Below, piece after piece: positions 38,567 to 47,217 of a DNA stretch of 64,000 nucleotides. The translations under genes and the position numbers were made by a program. Source of the stretch: Paracoccus laeviglucosivorans (lineage in GTDB: Bacteria > Pseudomonadota > Alphaproteobacteria > Rhodobacterales > Rhodobacteraceae); the NCBI RefSeq assembly GCF_900182695.1, contig NZ_FXTK01000005.1, positions 124,001-188,000 on the forward strand. Direction: 5' to 3'. Every line of letters begins with the position of its first letter. The stretch's first letter is position 1. The notes below the pieces were generated by a model, which was not told the DNA's origin, did not search any database, and saw only the letters and a program-made list of their open reading frames with translations.

Positions 38567-39748
38567 ATGGCTTCTCGCTTGGCAGTTGGATACATGCAGG
38601 TTGGGCATGGAACGCAAGGATCATCGCGCGGCGCGGTCCTTGGGTTCCGTCTTGCCGCATCGGTCCTGATTGCGGGGCTGATGATGGGGCAGGCCGCACT
38701 GGCACAGGACATGCAGGTCGGCGGGCAGGCCGCGCCCCTGTCTGCCGATCCGGGAATGCCGCTGTCGCATATGGATCCCGGCGTCGAAAGCCCGGTGCCG
38801 TTGGACGAACCCGTGGGCGTCTCGGTCCTGCCTGCGCAGGGTTCGGACATATCGGCCAGCACGGCGACTGCCGATGCTGCCCCCGGCGGCGAAGATGTGG
38901 GCCTGATCGAGGCGCCTGACGGCGATCCCGGTTTTGCCGCCGATGCAATGACCGAAGGCGAAGCCGATCCGTTTGCAAACACCCCCTTTGCCGAGGGGCC
39001 GGGGGTTGCATCCTTTGCCGAACGCCGCACCGCGCAAAGCCGCGCCCGCATGTTCGGCCCGATCGGTCATCCCCCCGTGGTGGTTGAGCTTTTCACCTCT
39101 CAGGGCTGTTCGTCCTGTCCGCCCGCCGATCAGATGCTGGCGGAACTGGCCGAGCGCGACGACATTCTGGCGCTGTCGTGGCATGTGGATTACTGGGATT
39201 ATCTGGGTTGGGCGGATGAATTCGCGAACCCGGCCTTTACCCGGCGTCAGCAGGCCTATGCCCATGCGTGGGGCGAACGTGGGATCTATACGCCGCAGAT
39301 GGTCGTGGGCGGCACCGATACGCTGATCGCCCTGCGCCCGGCGGAACTGATGTCGCTGCTGGAAACCCAGATGGCCCGTCCGGCCCCGGTGCTGGTCACG
39401 GCAAGCCAGCACGATGCCGATTACCAGATCGAGCTGACCCCGCGCGCCCAGATCCGCAGCCGCGTCGCGATTTTGCTGGTGCGTTATGCGCCTGAACGCA
39501 GCGTGACGATCAAGGCGGGCGAAAATCGCGGCGTCGCGGTGAATTATCGCAACGTGGTTCTGGCCGTGGACCGGATCGGCGAATGGGATGGGCGCGCGCC
39601 CTTGCGCATGACCGTCAAGGCGGATGCGCAAAGCGGCGACGCCTTCCCGGCCGATACGCGCCACGCCATTCTGGCGCAGGCCATGGGGCGCGGGCATGAA
39701 AAGACGGCGGCGACCGGGCCGATCCTTGCTGCGATCCGGCTGGACTGA
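38567..39748 (+). CDS. DUF1223 thioredoxin-like exported protein
   Basis: A 393-residue protein. After a charged start there is a hydrophobic signal segment (about 28-47, ending AALAQDM), a low-complexity acidic linker (about 50-155), and a DUF1223 domain (about 165-385) beginning VVELFTSQGCSSCPPAD, with the thioredoxin-like CxxC at about 175-178. The family is thought to be redox-active but is uncharacterised. The ATG at 38567 lacks a close ribosome-binding site; an in-frame ATG nine codons on is an alternative. It is followed by yciB about 70 bp later. Confidence 0.82.
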   Translation: MASRLAVGYMQVGHGTQGSSRGAVLGFRLAASVLIAGLMMGQAALAQDMQVGGQAAPLSADPGMPLSHMDPGVESPVPLDEPVGVSVLPAQGSDISASTATADAAPGGEDVGLIEAPDGDPGFAADAMTEGEADPFANTPFAEGPGVASFAERRTAQSRARMFGPIGHPPVVVELFTSQGCSSCPPADQMLAELAERDDILALSWHVDYWDYLGWADEFANPAFTRRQQAYAHAWGERGIYTPQMVVGGTDTLIALRPAELMSLLETQMARPAPVLVTASQHDADYQIELTPRAQIRSRVAILLVRYAPERSVTIKAGENRGVAVNYRNVVLAVDRIGEWDGRAPLRMTVKADAQSGDAFPADTRHAILAQAMGRGHEKTAATGPILAAIRLD

Positions 39749-39820
39749 CCCAGCGAACGGGCTGGACTGGGGCCGCGCGCTGCGCCAGACAGGCCAAGCG
39801 ATGAACCCGGAGGCCATGCG

Positions 39821-40423
39821 ATGACCCAGACGAAAAAGATCAACCCGCTGCTGAAGGCCGCTTTGGAATTCGGGCCTTTGATCCTGTTCTTTGTCGTCTT
39901 CATGCGGTTGCGCGACAAGACGGTGGCCATCGGCGGCACGGAATATTCCGGTTTCATCGTGGCCACGCTGGTCTTTATCCCGGTGCTGATCCTCAGCACG
40001 CTGGCGCTGTGGCGGCTGACGGGCAAGCTTGCGCCCATGCAGATCGCCACGCTGGTTCTGGTGATCGTCTTCGGCGGTCTGTCCGTCTGGCTGAACGATC
40101 CGCGCTTTTTCAAGATGAAGCCCACGCTGATCTATCTGCTGTTCGCGGGTGCGCTGGGGATCAGTCTGGCCCTGCGCCGCAACTGGCTGCAACTGGTCAT
40201 GTCCGAGGCGCTGCCGATGTCCGCCGAAGGCTGGCGCATCCTGACCCAGCGGCTGGTCGGGCTATTCCTTGGCCTTGCCCTTGCCAATGAGGTCGTCTGG
40301 CGCAGCATGTCGGAAACGGCTTGGGTCAATTTCAAGACCTTTGGCCTGCCTGCGGTCATGGTCGTGTTTTTCGTCCTGAACGCCAAGCTGTTTGAGCGTC
40401 ACGCCCTGCCCAAGGACGAATGA
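39821..40423 (+). CDS. yciB: Inner-membrane protein YciB (septation protein A / IspZ family)
   Basis: A 200-residue membrane protein with five or six helices, matching the YciB/IspZ family involved in septation and envelope maintenance. Typical features are the opening PLLKAALEFGPLILFFVVF, and GWRILTQRLVGLFLGLALANEVVWR near 145-170. GGAGG lies 7 nt before the ATG. It follows the DUF1223 gene and precedes metZ with only 63 bp, where structured leader sequence begins. Confidence 0.9.
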   Translation: MTQTKKINPLLKAALEFGPLILFFVVFMRLRDKTVAIGGTEYSGFIVATLVFIPVLILSTLALWRLTGKLAPMQIATLVLVIVFGGLSVWLNDPRFFKMKPTLIYLLFAGALGISLALRRNWLQLVMSEALPMSAEGWRILTQRLVGLFLGLALANEVVWRSMSETAWVNFKTFGLPAVMVVFFVLNAKLFERHALPKDE

Positions 40424-40437
40424 CGGCCCCTTGCACG

Positions 40438-40482
40438 CCTGCGCGCGCAGGAGTAACCCGGCCTGACCCATTCAATGAGGCC
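40438..40482 (+). promoter_or_regulatory. Structured leader before metZ that may mask the ribosome-binding site
   Basis: A 14-bp perfect palindrome CCTGCGCGCGCAGG (40438-40451) is followed by a second hairpin, GGCCT (40460-40464) pairing with AGGCC (40478-40482), which contains part of the GAGG ribosome-binding site of metZ. This could allow translational control. It does not match the SAM-II consensus. Confidence 0.4.
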
Positions 40483-40486
40483 CGCT

Positions 40487-41662
40487 ATGTCTGACAAAGC
40501 CCTGCATCCGCGCACCCGCGCCGTCCATCACGGCATCCGCCGCAGCCAATATGGCGAGATGGCCGAGGCGCTGTTCATGACGCAGGGCTTTGCCTATGAC
40601 AATTCGGAACAGGCCGAAGCCCGCTTCATCAAGACTGGACCCGACGAATTCATCTATGCCCGCTATGGCAACCCCACCTCGCGCATGTTCGAGGATCGGA
40701 TCGCCAATCTGGAAGGCACCGAGGACGCATTTGCCACGGCCTCGGGGATGGCTGCGGTGAACGGCGCGCTGATGTGTTTCGCCAAGCCCGGCGATCACAT
40801 CGTGTCGTCCAGGGCGTTGTTCGGTTCCTGCCTGTACGTGCTGGACGTGCTGGCCCGCTTCGGGGTCGAAATCAGCTATGTCGATGGCACCGATCTGGAT
40901 CAATGGCAGGCCGCGATCCGGCCCGACACCAAGGCCGTGTTCTTTGAATCCGTGTCGAACCCCACGCTTGAGATCGTGGACATCGCGGGCGTGGCCAAGC
41001 TGGCCCATGCGGTCGGCGCGCTGGTCATCGTCGATAACGTCTTTGCCACGCCGGTCTATTCCCGTGCGGTAGAGCAGGGGGCGGATGTCGTCGTCTATTC
41101 CTCGACCAAGCATATCGACGGGGCGGGGCGTTGCCTTGGCGGCGTGATCTGCGGCACGCGCGAATTCGTGCGTGAGGTGGCCGAGCCCTATCTGAAACAT
41201 ACCGGCGCGGCGATCAGCCCCTTCAACGCATGGATCATGCTGAACGGGCTGACGACGCTGGACCTGCGCGTGCGCGCCCAGTCGGACACCGCGCTGACGC
41301 TTGCCACGGCGCTGCAGGATCAGCCCGGCGTTTCGCGCGTCATCTATCCGGGTCTTGCCAGCCATGCCCAGCACGATCTGGCGATGCGCCAGATGGGTGC
41401 GGGCGGCACGATGGTCGCGGTCGATCTGGGCAGCAAGGAAGCCGCCTTTGCCGCGATGGACCGGATGCGGATCTTCCTGATCTCGAACAACCTTGGCGAC
41501 GCGAAATCCATCGTGACCCATCCCTCGACCACGACCCATTCGCGTCTGGCCGAGGAGGTTCGTCTGGGCCTGGGTATCACGCCGGGTCTGCTGCGCCTGT
41601 CCATCGGGCTGGAACATGCCGACGATCTGATTGCAGATATTCGTCAGGCGATGGCCGGGTAA
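40487..41662 (+). CDS. metZ: O-succinylhomoserine sulfhydrylase
   Basis: PLP enzyme of the Cys/Met-metabolism family, making homocysteine directly from O-succinylhomoserine and sulfide. It is 391 residues with PLP lysine K208 in YSSTKHIDGAGRCLGG, the alphaproteobacterial MetZ version of the motif. Other landmarks are YARYGNPTSRMFE and SNPTLEIVDI. I use ATG 40487, which has GAGG 6 nt upstream, over the ATG four codons earlier. It complements the metNIQ importer at 29315-31816. A strong hairpin follows. Confidence 0.94.
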   Translation: MSDKALHPRTRAVHHGIRRSQYGEMAEALFMTQGFAYDNSEQAEARFIKTGPDEFIYARYGNPTSRMFEDRIANLEGTEDAFATASGMAAVNGALMCFAKPGDHIVSSRALFGSCLYVLDVLARFGVEISYVDGTDLDQWQAAIRPDTKAVFFESVSNPTLEIVDIAGVAKLAHAVGALVIVDNVFATPVYSRAVEQGADVVVYSSTKHIDGAGRCLGGVICGTREFVREVAEPYLKHTGAAISPFNAWIMLNGLTTLDLRVRAQSDTALTLATALQDQPGVSRVIYPGLASHAQHDLAMRQMGAGGTMVAVDLGSKEAAFAAMDRMRIFLISNNLGDAKSIVTHPSTTTHSRLAEEVRLGLGITPGLLRLSIGLEHADDLIADIRQAMAG

Positions 41663-41682
41663 GCGCGTCCCCCTTTCTTTTC

Positions 41683-41709
41683 GGGGCAACAATCCCCAGA
41701 TTGTGCCCC
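41683..41709 (+). terminator. Long hairpin between metZ and folE2
   Basis: GGGGCA plus CAATC (one bulged A) pair with GATTG plus TGCCCC around a CCCA loop, 11 bp in all. A clean T-run is missing, so it could be the metZ terminator or a leader element for folE2, whose start is 23 nt on. Confidence 0.5.
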
Positions 41710-41732
41710 GACCTGCTTTGGGGGAGATGACC

Positions 41733-42698
<966 letters not shown>

Positions 42699-42723
42699 TC
42701 CGGAACAAGGCGTGAACATGGGC

Positions 42724-42752
42724 TTTCCCCCTCGCGCCGCAGGGGCTATGCT
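42724..42752 (+). promoter_or_regulatory. Putative leaderless promoter of uvrD
   Basis: TATGCT at 42747-42752 ends 6 bp before the ATG, so transcription would start at or next to the start codon. The -35 match (about TTTCCC at 42724-42729, 17-bp spacer) is weak. No well-spaced ribosome-binding site precedes the ATG. Confidence 0.4.
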
Positions 42753-42758
42753 GACGCC

Positions 42759-45149
42759 ATGAGCGATTTCGACGATCAGGACGCCTTCGAGGCTGCTACC
42801 GCGCCCGTGCCCCTTTCGCAGCGGGCCATGTCGGCGCGGCCCACGCCCTATCTGGATGGGCTGAACGATGCGCAGCGCGCCGCCGTGCTGGCGCTGGACG
42901 GCCCGGTCCTGCTGCTGGCGGGCGCGGGGACGGGTAAGACGCGGGCGCTGACCACGCGCATCGCGCATCTGCTGACCTTGGGCAAGGCGCGGCCCGGCCA
43001 GATCCTTGCCGTGACCTTTACCAACAAAGCCGCGCGCGAGATGAAGGACCGCATCGGCCGCCTGCTGGGCGAGATGGTCGAGGGGATGCCGTGGCTGGGC
43101 ACCTTCCACAGCATCAGCGTCAAGATCCTGCGCCGCCATGCCGAATTGGTGGGCGATGCCACGCTGCATCTGAAGCCCAGCTTCACCATTCTGGACACCG
43201 ACGACCAGATCCGTCTGCTGAAGCAGCTGATCGCGGCGGAAAACATCGACGAAAAGCGCTGGCCCGCGCGGCAATTGGCGGGCCTGATCGACGGCTGGAA
43301 GAACCGCTGCGTCACGCCTGCGACCCTGCCCAAGGGCGAGGAACGCGCCTATGACGGCCATGGCGGCAAGCTTTACGCGGCCTATCAGCGCCGCCTGCTG
43401 GAACTGAACGCCGTCGATTTCGGTGACCTGCTGATGCATTGCGTCACCATCTTTCAGGCGCATCCCGATGTGCTGAAACAATGGCAGGACCGCTTCCGCT
43501 ATATCCTTGTCGACGAATATCAGGACACCAACGTCGCGCAGTATATGTGGCTGCGCTTGTTGGCACGGGCGCATCGCAACATCTGCTGCGTGGGCGATGA
43601 CGACCAGTCGATCTATGGCTGGCGCGGGGCCGAAGTGGGCAACATCCTGCGGTTCGAAACCGATTTCCCCGGCGCGCAGGTGATCCGGCTGGAACAGAAC
43701 TACCGCTCGACCCCGCATATTCTTGCGGCAGCCTCGGGTCTGATCGCGGCCAACAAGGGGCGGTTGGGCAAGACGCTGTGGACCGACGCCGTGGGCGGCG
43801 AACCCGTGCGCCTGATCGGCCATTGGGACAGCGAGGCCGAGGCGCGCTGGATCGGCGAAGAAATCGAAAGCTTCCAGGGCGGTCACCGCCGCAGCATTGG
43901 CAAGCGCAGCCTGAACGACATCGCGATCCTTGTCCGCGCCTCGCACCAGATGCGCGCGTTCGAGGACCGGTTTATGACCATCGGCCTGCCATATCGTGTG
44001 ATCGGCGGGCCGCGCTTCTATGAACGGCAGGAAATCCGCGACGCGATGGCCTATTTCCGGCTGGCCGTCAGCCCCGCCGACGATCTGGCGTTTGAGCGGG
44101 TGGTGAACGTGCCCAAGCGCGGTCTTGGTGACAAGGCGGTGCAGACCATCCAGCGCGAAGCGCGAGACCGGGGGCTGTCACTGCTGGAAGGTGCGGCCTC
44201 GGTCGTGGCGACCGCAGGTATCGGCGGCAAGGGCGGCGCGGCGCTGCGCCAGTTCACGCAAAGCATGGGCCGCTGGCATGCCGACGCCATCGATGATCGC
44301 GTGAACCATGTCGAACTGGCCGAGCGGATTCTGGACGAATCCGGCTATACGACCATGTGGCAGAATGACAAGAATCCCGACGCTCCGGGGCGGCTGGACA
44401 ACTTGAAAGAATTGATAAAGGCGCTGGAAGAATTTGAAAACCTGCAAGGTTTTCTGGAACACGTCGCGCTGGTCATGGATACCGACAAGGGCGAGCAGGA
44501 AGAACAGGTCAGCATCATGACCCTGCACGCCGCCAAGGGTCTGGAATACCCCATCGTCTTCCTGCCAGGGTGGGAGGACGGTTTGTTCCCCAGCCAGCGC
44601 AGCATGGACGAATCCGGCCTGAAGGGCCTGGAGGAAGAGCGGCGCCTTGGCTATGTCGGCATCACGCGCGGCGAGGAATTGGTGACCATCACCTTTGCCG
44701 GAAACCGCCGCATGTATGGGCAATGGCAATCCAGCCTGCCGTCGCGCTTTATCGACGAATTGCCCGAGGAACATGTCGAGGTGCTGACGCCCCCCGGCCT
44801 TTACGGCGGCGGTTTCGGTGCGGCGGCACAGCCCTTTGCGCAGACGCAGATGCATGACCGCGCGGCCAAGGCGGATGTCTACAACTCGCCCGGCTGGAAG
44901 CGGATGCAGGAACGCACCGCGCAACGATCCGCCCCGGTGCATCGCGTCCCGGTGACGATCGACGCGGAACCGGCGGCCCGCTATTCGGTGGGCGACCGGG
45001 TGTTTCACCAGAAATTCGGCAATGGCACGATCCAGGGCATCGCCGAAGATACGCTGACCGTCGAGTTCCCCACGGGCTTCAAGACGATCAAGGCGGGCTA
45101 TGTGCAGCCCGCCTCGGACGCTGGTGGCCTGGACGATGTGCCGTTCTAA
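42759..45149 (+). CDS. uvrD: ATP-dependent DNA helicase UvrD/PcrA family
   Basis: A 796-residue superfamily-1A 3'-5' helicase used in nucleotide-excision and mismatch repair. Motifs: I (Walker A) LAGAGTGKTRAL near 54, Ia VTFTNKAAREMKDR, II VDEYQDTN near 252, III CVGDDDQSIYGWRGA near 280, IV LEQNYRST, V MTLHAAKGLEYPIVFLPG and VI YVGITRG, all intact. The C-terminal ~50 residues (GDRVFHQKFGNGTI) form the Tudor-like domain that binds RNA polymerase in PcrA/UvrD. The ATG is close behind a -10-like box. Its 3' end overlaps the NmrA-type gene on the other strand by 4 bp. Confidence 0.95.
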   Translation: MSDFDDQDAFEAATAPVPLSQRAMSARPTPYLDGLNDAQRAAVLALDGPVLLLAGAGTGKTRALTTRIAHLLTLGKARPGQILAVTFTNKAAREMKDRIGRLLGEMVEGMPWLGTFHSISVKILRRHAELVGDATLHLKPSFTILDTDDQIRLLKQLIAAENIDEKRWPARQLAGLIDGWKNRCVTPATLPKGEERAYDGHGGKLYAAYQRRLLELNAVDFGDLLMHCVTIFQAHPDVLKQWQDRFRYILVDEYQDTNVAQYMWLRLLARAHRNICCVGDDDQSIYGWRGAEVGNILRFETDFPGAQVIRLEQNYRSTPHILAAASGLIAANKGRLGKTLWTDAVGGEPVRLIGHWDSEAEARWIGEEIESFQGGHRRSIGKRSLNDIAILVRASHQMRAFEDRFMTIGLPYRVIGGPRFYERQEIRDAMAYFRLAVSPADDLAFERVVNVPKRGLGDKAVQTIQREARDRGLSLLEGAASVVATAGIGGKGGAALRQFTQSMGRWHADAIDDRVNHVELAERILDESGYTTMWQNDKNPDAPGRLDNLKELIKALEEFENLQGFLEHVALVMDTDKGEQEEQVSIMTLHAAKGLEYPIVFLPGWEDGLFPSQRSMDESGLKGLEEERRLGYVGITRGEELVTITFAGNRRMYGQWQSSLPSRFIDELPEEHVEVLTPPGLYGGGFGAAAQPFAQTQMHDRAAKADVYNSPGWKRMQERTAQRSAPVHRVPVTIDAEPAARYSVGDRVFHQKFGNGTIQGIAEDTLTVEFPTGFKTIKAGYVQPASDAGGLDDVPF

Positions 45150-45985
45150 AGCGCGGCCTTGACGGTCTCTGCCAACGAGGTCGTCGGGCGACCGATCAGG
45201 CGCGACAGGGTGTGGCTGTCATCGTAAAGCGCGCCTTGCGAGGCGCCCACGTCCCAGCTTGCGATGGCGGCGGCAAGCCCTTCGGGCAGGCCGAAACCGG
45301 CCAGCGCCCCGGCATATTCCGCCTCGGGCAGGTCGTTATAGGCGACGGGCTTGCCCGATTGCGCCGCTATCTCGGCGGCCAGATCGGCCAGCGTCCATGC
45401 CTCATCCGCGGCCAGCTCATAGGTCTTGCCCGCATGGCCGTCGCTGGTCAGCACAATGGCAGCCGCCTCGGCATAGTCCTTGCGCGGTGCGCCGGACACG
45501 CGCCCATCGCCGACCGAACCGATCAGCGCGCCATGTTCCAGCGCGGCGGACAGGGCGCCCAGATAATTCTCGGTATACCAACCATTGCGCAGGATGGTGT
45601 GGGGGATGCCTGCGCCCTCCAGCATCGCCTCGGTCGCCAGATGTTCATCGGCCAGCGACAGGGGCGAGCGGTCGGCGTGCAGCAGGCTGGTATAGACGAT
45701 TTCCTTGACGCCCGCGTCCCGCGCAGCCTCGATCACGGCGCGGTGCTGCGCGGCACGCTTGCCGACCTCGGAGGATGAGATCAACAGCAGCTTGTCCACG
45801 CCTGCCAGCGCGGTCGCCAGCGTCTCGGGCACGTCATAGTCGAAGGCGCGGGTGGTCACGCCCAGATCGACCTTGGCCGGGTTGCGGGCCAGCGCGATGA
45901 TTTCTCCCTCGGGCAGCCGTTTGCGCAGGGCTGCGATGACAAGCTGGCCAAGCTGGCCGGTGGCTCCGGTGATTGCGATGGTCAT
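45146..45985 (-). CDS. NAD(P)-binding NmrA/QOR2-type oxidoreductase
   Basis: A 279-residue protein of the atypical short-chain dehydrogenase class. It opens with TIAITGATGQLGQLVI, the dinucleotide-binding GxxGxxG motif, and reads like NAD(P)H:quinone oxidoreductase 2 (QorB/ytfG type), with LLLISSSEVGKR and YTSLLHADRSPLSLADEH. It probably reduces quinones or senses redox state; substrate not certain. The frame is open far upstream, but ATG 45985 follows GGAGAG closely. It diverges from an HxlR-type regulator, the usual arrangement for such quinone-stress pairs, with a palindrome in between. Confidence 0.88.
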   Translation of the reverse strand: MTIAITGATGQLGQLVIAALRKRLPEGEIIALARNPAKVDLGVTTRAFDYDVPETLATALAGVDKLLLISSSEVGKRAAQHRAVIEAARDAGVKEIVYTSLLHADRSPLSLADEHLATEAMLEGAGIPHTILRNGWYTENYLGALSAALEHGALIGSVGDGRVSGAPRKDYAEAAAIVLTSDGHAGKTYELAADEAWTLADLAAEIAAQSGKPVAYNDLPEAEYAGALAGFGLPEGLAAAIASWDVGASQGALYDDSHTLSRLIGRPTTSLAETVKAAL

Positions 45986-46030
45986 GGTATCTCTCCGATA
46001 ACTCTTGTGAGGAGGAAGATACGCGCCTAA

Positions 46031-46045
46031 CTTACGATTAGTAAG
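46031..46045. promoter_or_regulatory. Putative HxlR operator between the oxidoreductase and regulator genes
   Basis: CTTAC and GTAAG arms with a 5-bp spacer, midway in the 79-bp divergent region. HxlR/QorR-type repressors bind short palindromes of this kind in front of quinone-oxidoreductase genes. Confidence 0.5.
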
Positions 46046-46064
46046 AACGCACAGGAATGTTAGT

Positions 46065-46430
46065 GTGAAAAATCCTGCCGAATGCCTGCGGGGCAATGTG
46101 ATGGCTGCGGAATGCCCGTCGCGCGATGTGCTGCGGCGGCTGACCGGGCGCTGGGGGATGCTGGTGCTGGTGGTGCTGGCGGACGGCCCGCACCGCTTTA
46201 GCGCGCTGCGTAAACGCATCGGTGGCGTCAGCGAACGGATGCTGGCCCAGACCCTGCAAGGGTTGGAGGGGGACGGCATGGTGAAGCGTCACGATTTCCA
46301 CACCGTGCCGCCGCATGTCGAATACGCCCTGACCCCTCTGGGCGTCGAGGCGGCCGAGCGGGTCCACGCGCTGCTGGGCTGGATCGAAGGCGCGCTGCCC
46401 CGGATCGCGGAAAACTGGGCGGACGCTTGA
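46065..46430 (+). CDS. HxlR-family transcriptional regulator
   Basis: A 121-residue winged-helix regulator: LRRLTGRWGMLVLVVLADGPHRFSALRKRI (about 24-52), then GVSERMLAQTLQGLEGDGMVKR, the recognition helix, and a wing. Two cysteines near the N-terminus (C7 and C17, in AECLRG and AECPSRD) occupy the position of the redox-sensing cysteine of this family. The start is GTG 46065. It diverges from the quinone-oxidoreductase-type gene and likely represses it until an electrophile or quinone modifies the cysteines. The RNase P RNA gene follows. Confidence 0.9.
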   Translation: MKNPAECLRGNVMAAECPSRDVLRRLTGRWGMLVLVVLADGPHRFSALRKRIGGVSERMLAQTLQGLEGDGMVKRHDFHTVPPHVEYALTPLGVEAAERVHALLGWIEGALPRIAENWADA

Positions 46431-46460
46431 CCCTGCGCCACGCCCGGCCTATCTGGCCCC

Positions 46461-46840
46461 ACACGCGGATGGCCGGATGACCGCGGCGGGGTAACCTGTC
46501 GAGGAAAGTCCGGACTCCATGAAGGCACGGTGCCGGGTAACGCCCGGCGGGGGCAACCCCAGGGAAAGCGCAACAGAGAACAGACCGCCCGCGCATCCGC
46601 GCAGGTAAGGGTGAAACGGTGGGGTAAGAGCCCACCGCGGGACTGGCAACAGGACCGGCATGGCAAGCCCCACCGGGAGCAACGCCGAATAGGGACCGCG
46701 CGCCGCAAGGCAGGGCTGCTTTCGCCCCAGCAGGTCCGGGTTGGCAGCTAGATCCCGTCAGCAATGGCGGGACCAGAGGAATGGTCATCGAAGGGGGCGA
46801 CCCCGGAACAAAATCCGGCTTACAGGCCATCCGCGTGTTT
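46461..46840 (+). ncRNA. rnpB: RNase P RNA (bacterial class A)
   Basis: Catalytic RNA of the ribonuclease that matures tRNA 5' ends. The ends are set by helix P1: ACACGCGGATGGCC (46461-46474) pairs perfectly with GGCCATCCGCGTGT (46825-46838). The universally conserved GAGGAAAGTCCGGACTCC is at 46502-46519 and the 3' core AAAATCCGGCTTACAGGCC is at 46810-46828. Length of about 380 nt fits class A. The strand is plus. The antisense frame that crosses it is an artefact. Confidence 0.97.
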
Positions 46841-46887
46841 ATGGCCGTATCGCTGGCACAGATTGGGGAAAACCGGGTGATTCCCGG

Positions 46888-46914
46888 TTGACTTCGGCCT
46901 TGTGACAGTTAAAA
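46888..46914 (+). promoter_or_regulatory. Putative promoter of rpmG
   Basis: TTGACT at 46888-46893 and a TTAAAA/TAAAAG -10 region at 46909-46915 (15-16 bp apart), about 65 bp before the rpmG start. A 7-bp hairpin (AACCGGG / CCCGGTT, 46871-46889) lies immediately upstream. Confidence 0.4.
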
Positions 46915-46980
46915 GGCGGCTTCCAAGAGATTCCACGGGGTTCGCAAGAAGGCGTCTTTCCCCGCAGCAGGAGCAAGACA

Positions 46981-47148
46981 ATGGCGAAGCCGACCACGAT
47001 CAAGATCCGCCTGAACTCGAGCGCCGGGACCGGGCACTTCTACGTTACCAAGAAGAACGCCCGCACGATGACCGAAAAGATGACGGTCAACAAGTACGAC
47101 CCGGTTGTGCGCAAGCATGTCGAGTACAAAGAAGGCAAGATCAAGTAA
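46981..47148 (+). CDS. rpmG: 50S ribosomal protein L33
   Basis: A 55-residue ribosomal protein: [14 protein letters not shown] at the start, FYVTKKNAR in the middle and a basic end KEGKIK. It lacks the CxxC pairs of the zinc-binding L33, so it is the zinc-free form usual in alphaproteobacteria. AGGAG lies 7 nt before the ATG. It is a single short gene between the RNase P RNA and a terminator shared with dnaE2. Confidence 0.96.
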   Translation: MAKPTTIKIRLNSSAGTGHFYVTKKNARTMTEKMTVNKYDPVVRKHVEYKEGKIK

Positions 47149-47174
47149 GATCTGCCTTTTCGGGACATCTACCG

Positions 47175-47203
47175 AAGCCGCGCCCCGCAAAAGGCGCGGT
47201 TTT
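47175..47203. terminator. Terminator between rpmG and dnaE2
   Basis: CCGCGCC and GGCGCGG (7 bp, extendable to about 10 with flanking A-T and G-T pairs) around an 8-nt loop, followed by TTTT on the plus strand. It ends rpmG and may also act on the convergent dnaE2 transcript. Confidence 0.8.
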
Positions 47204-47217
47204 CGCATATCTGTCGG

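Noticed and set aside
40424-40486. SAM-II riboswitch before metZ
   Set aside because: SAM-II often precedes met genes in alphaproteobacteria, but its conserved core and pseudoknot sequence are absent here; only local hairpins are present.
41663-41732. Zinc-regulator (Zur) box before folE2
   Set aside because: The palindrome present (41683-41709) is a GC-capped hairpin and does not resemble known Zur sites.
46228-46830. Open frame antisense to the RNase P RNA
   Set aside because: The plus strand carries all conserved RNase P RNA elements and a perfect P1 helix; the frame reflects lack of stops in structured GC-rich RNA.
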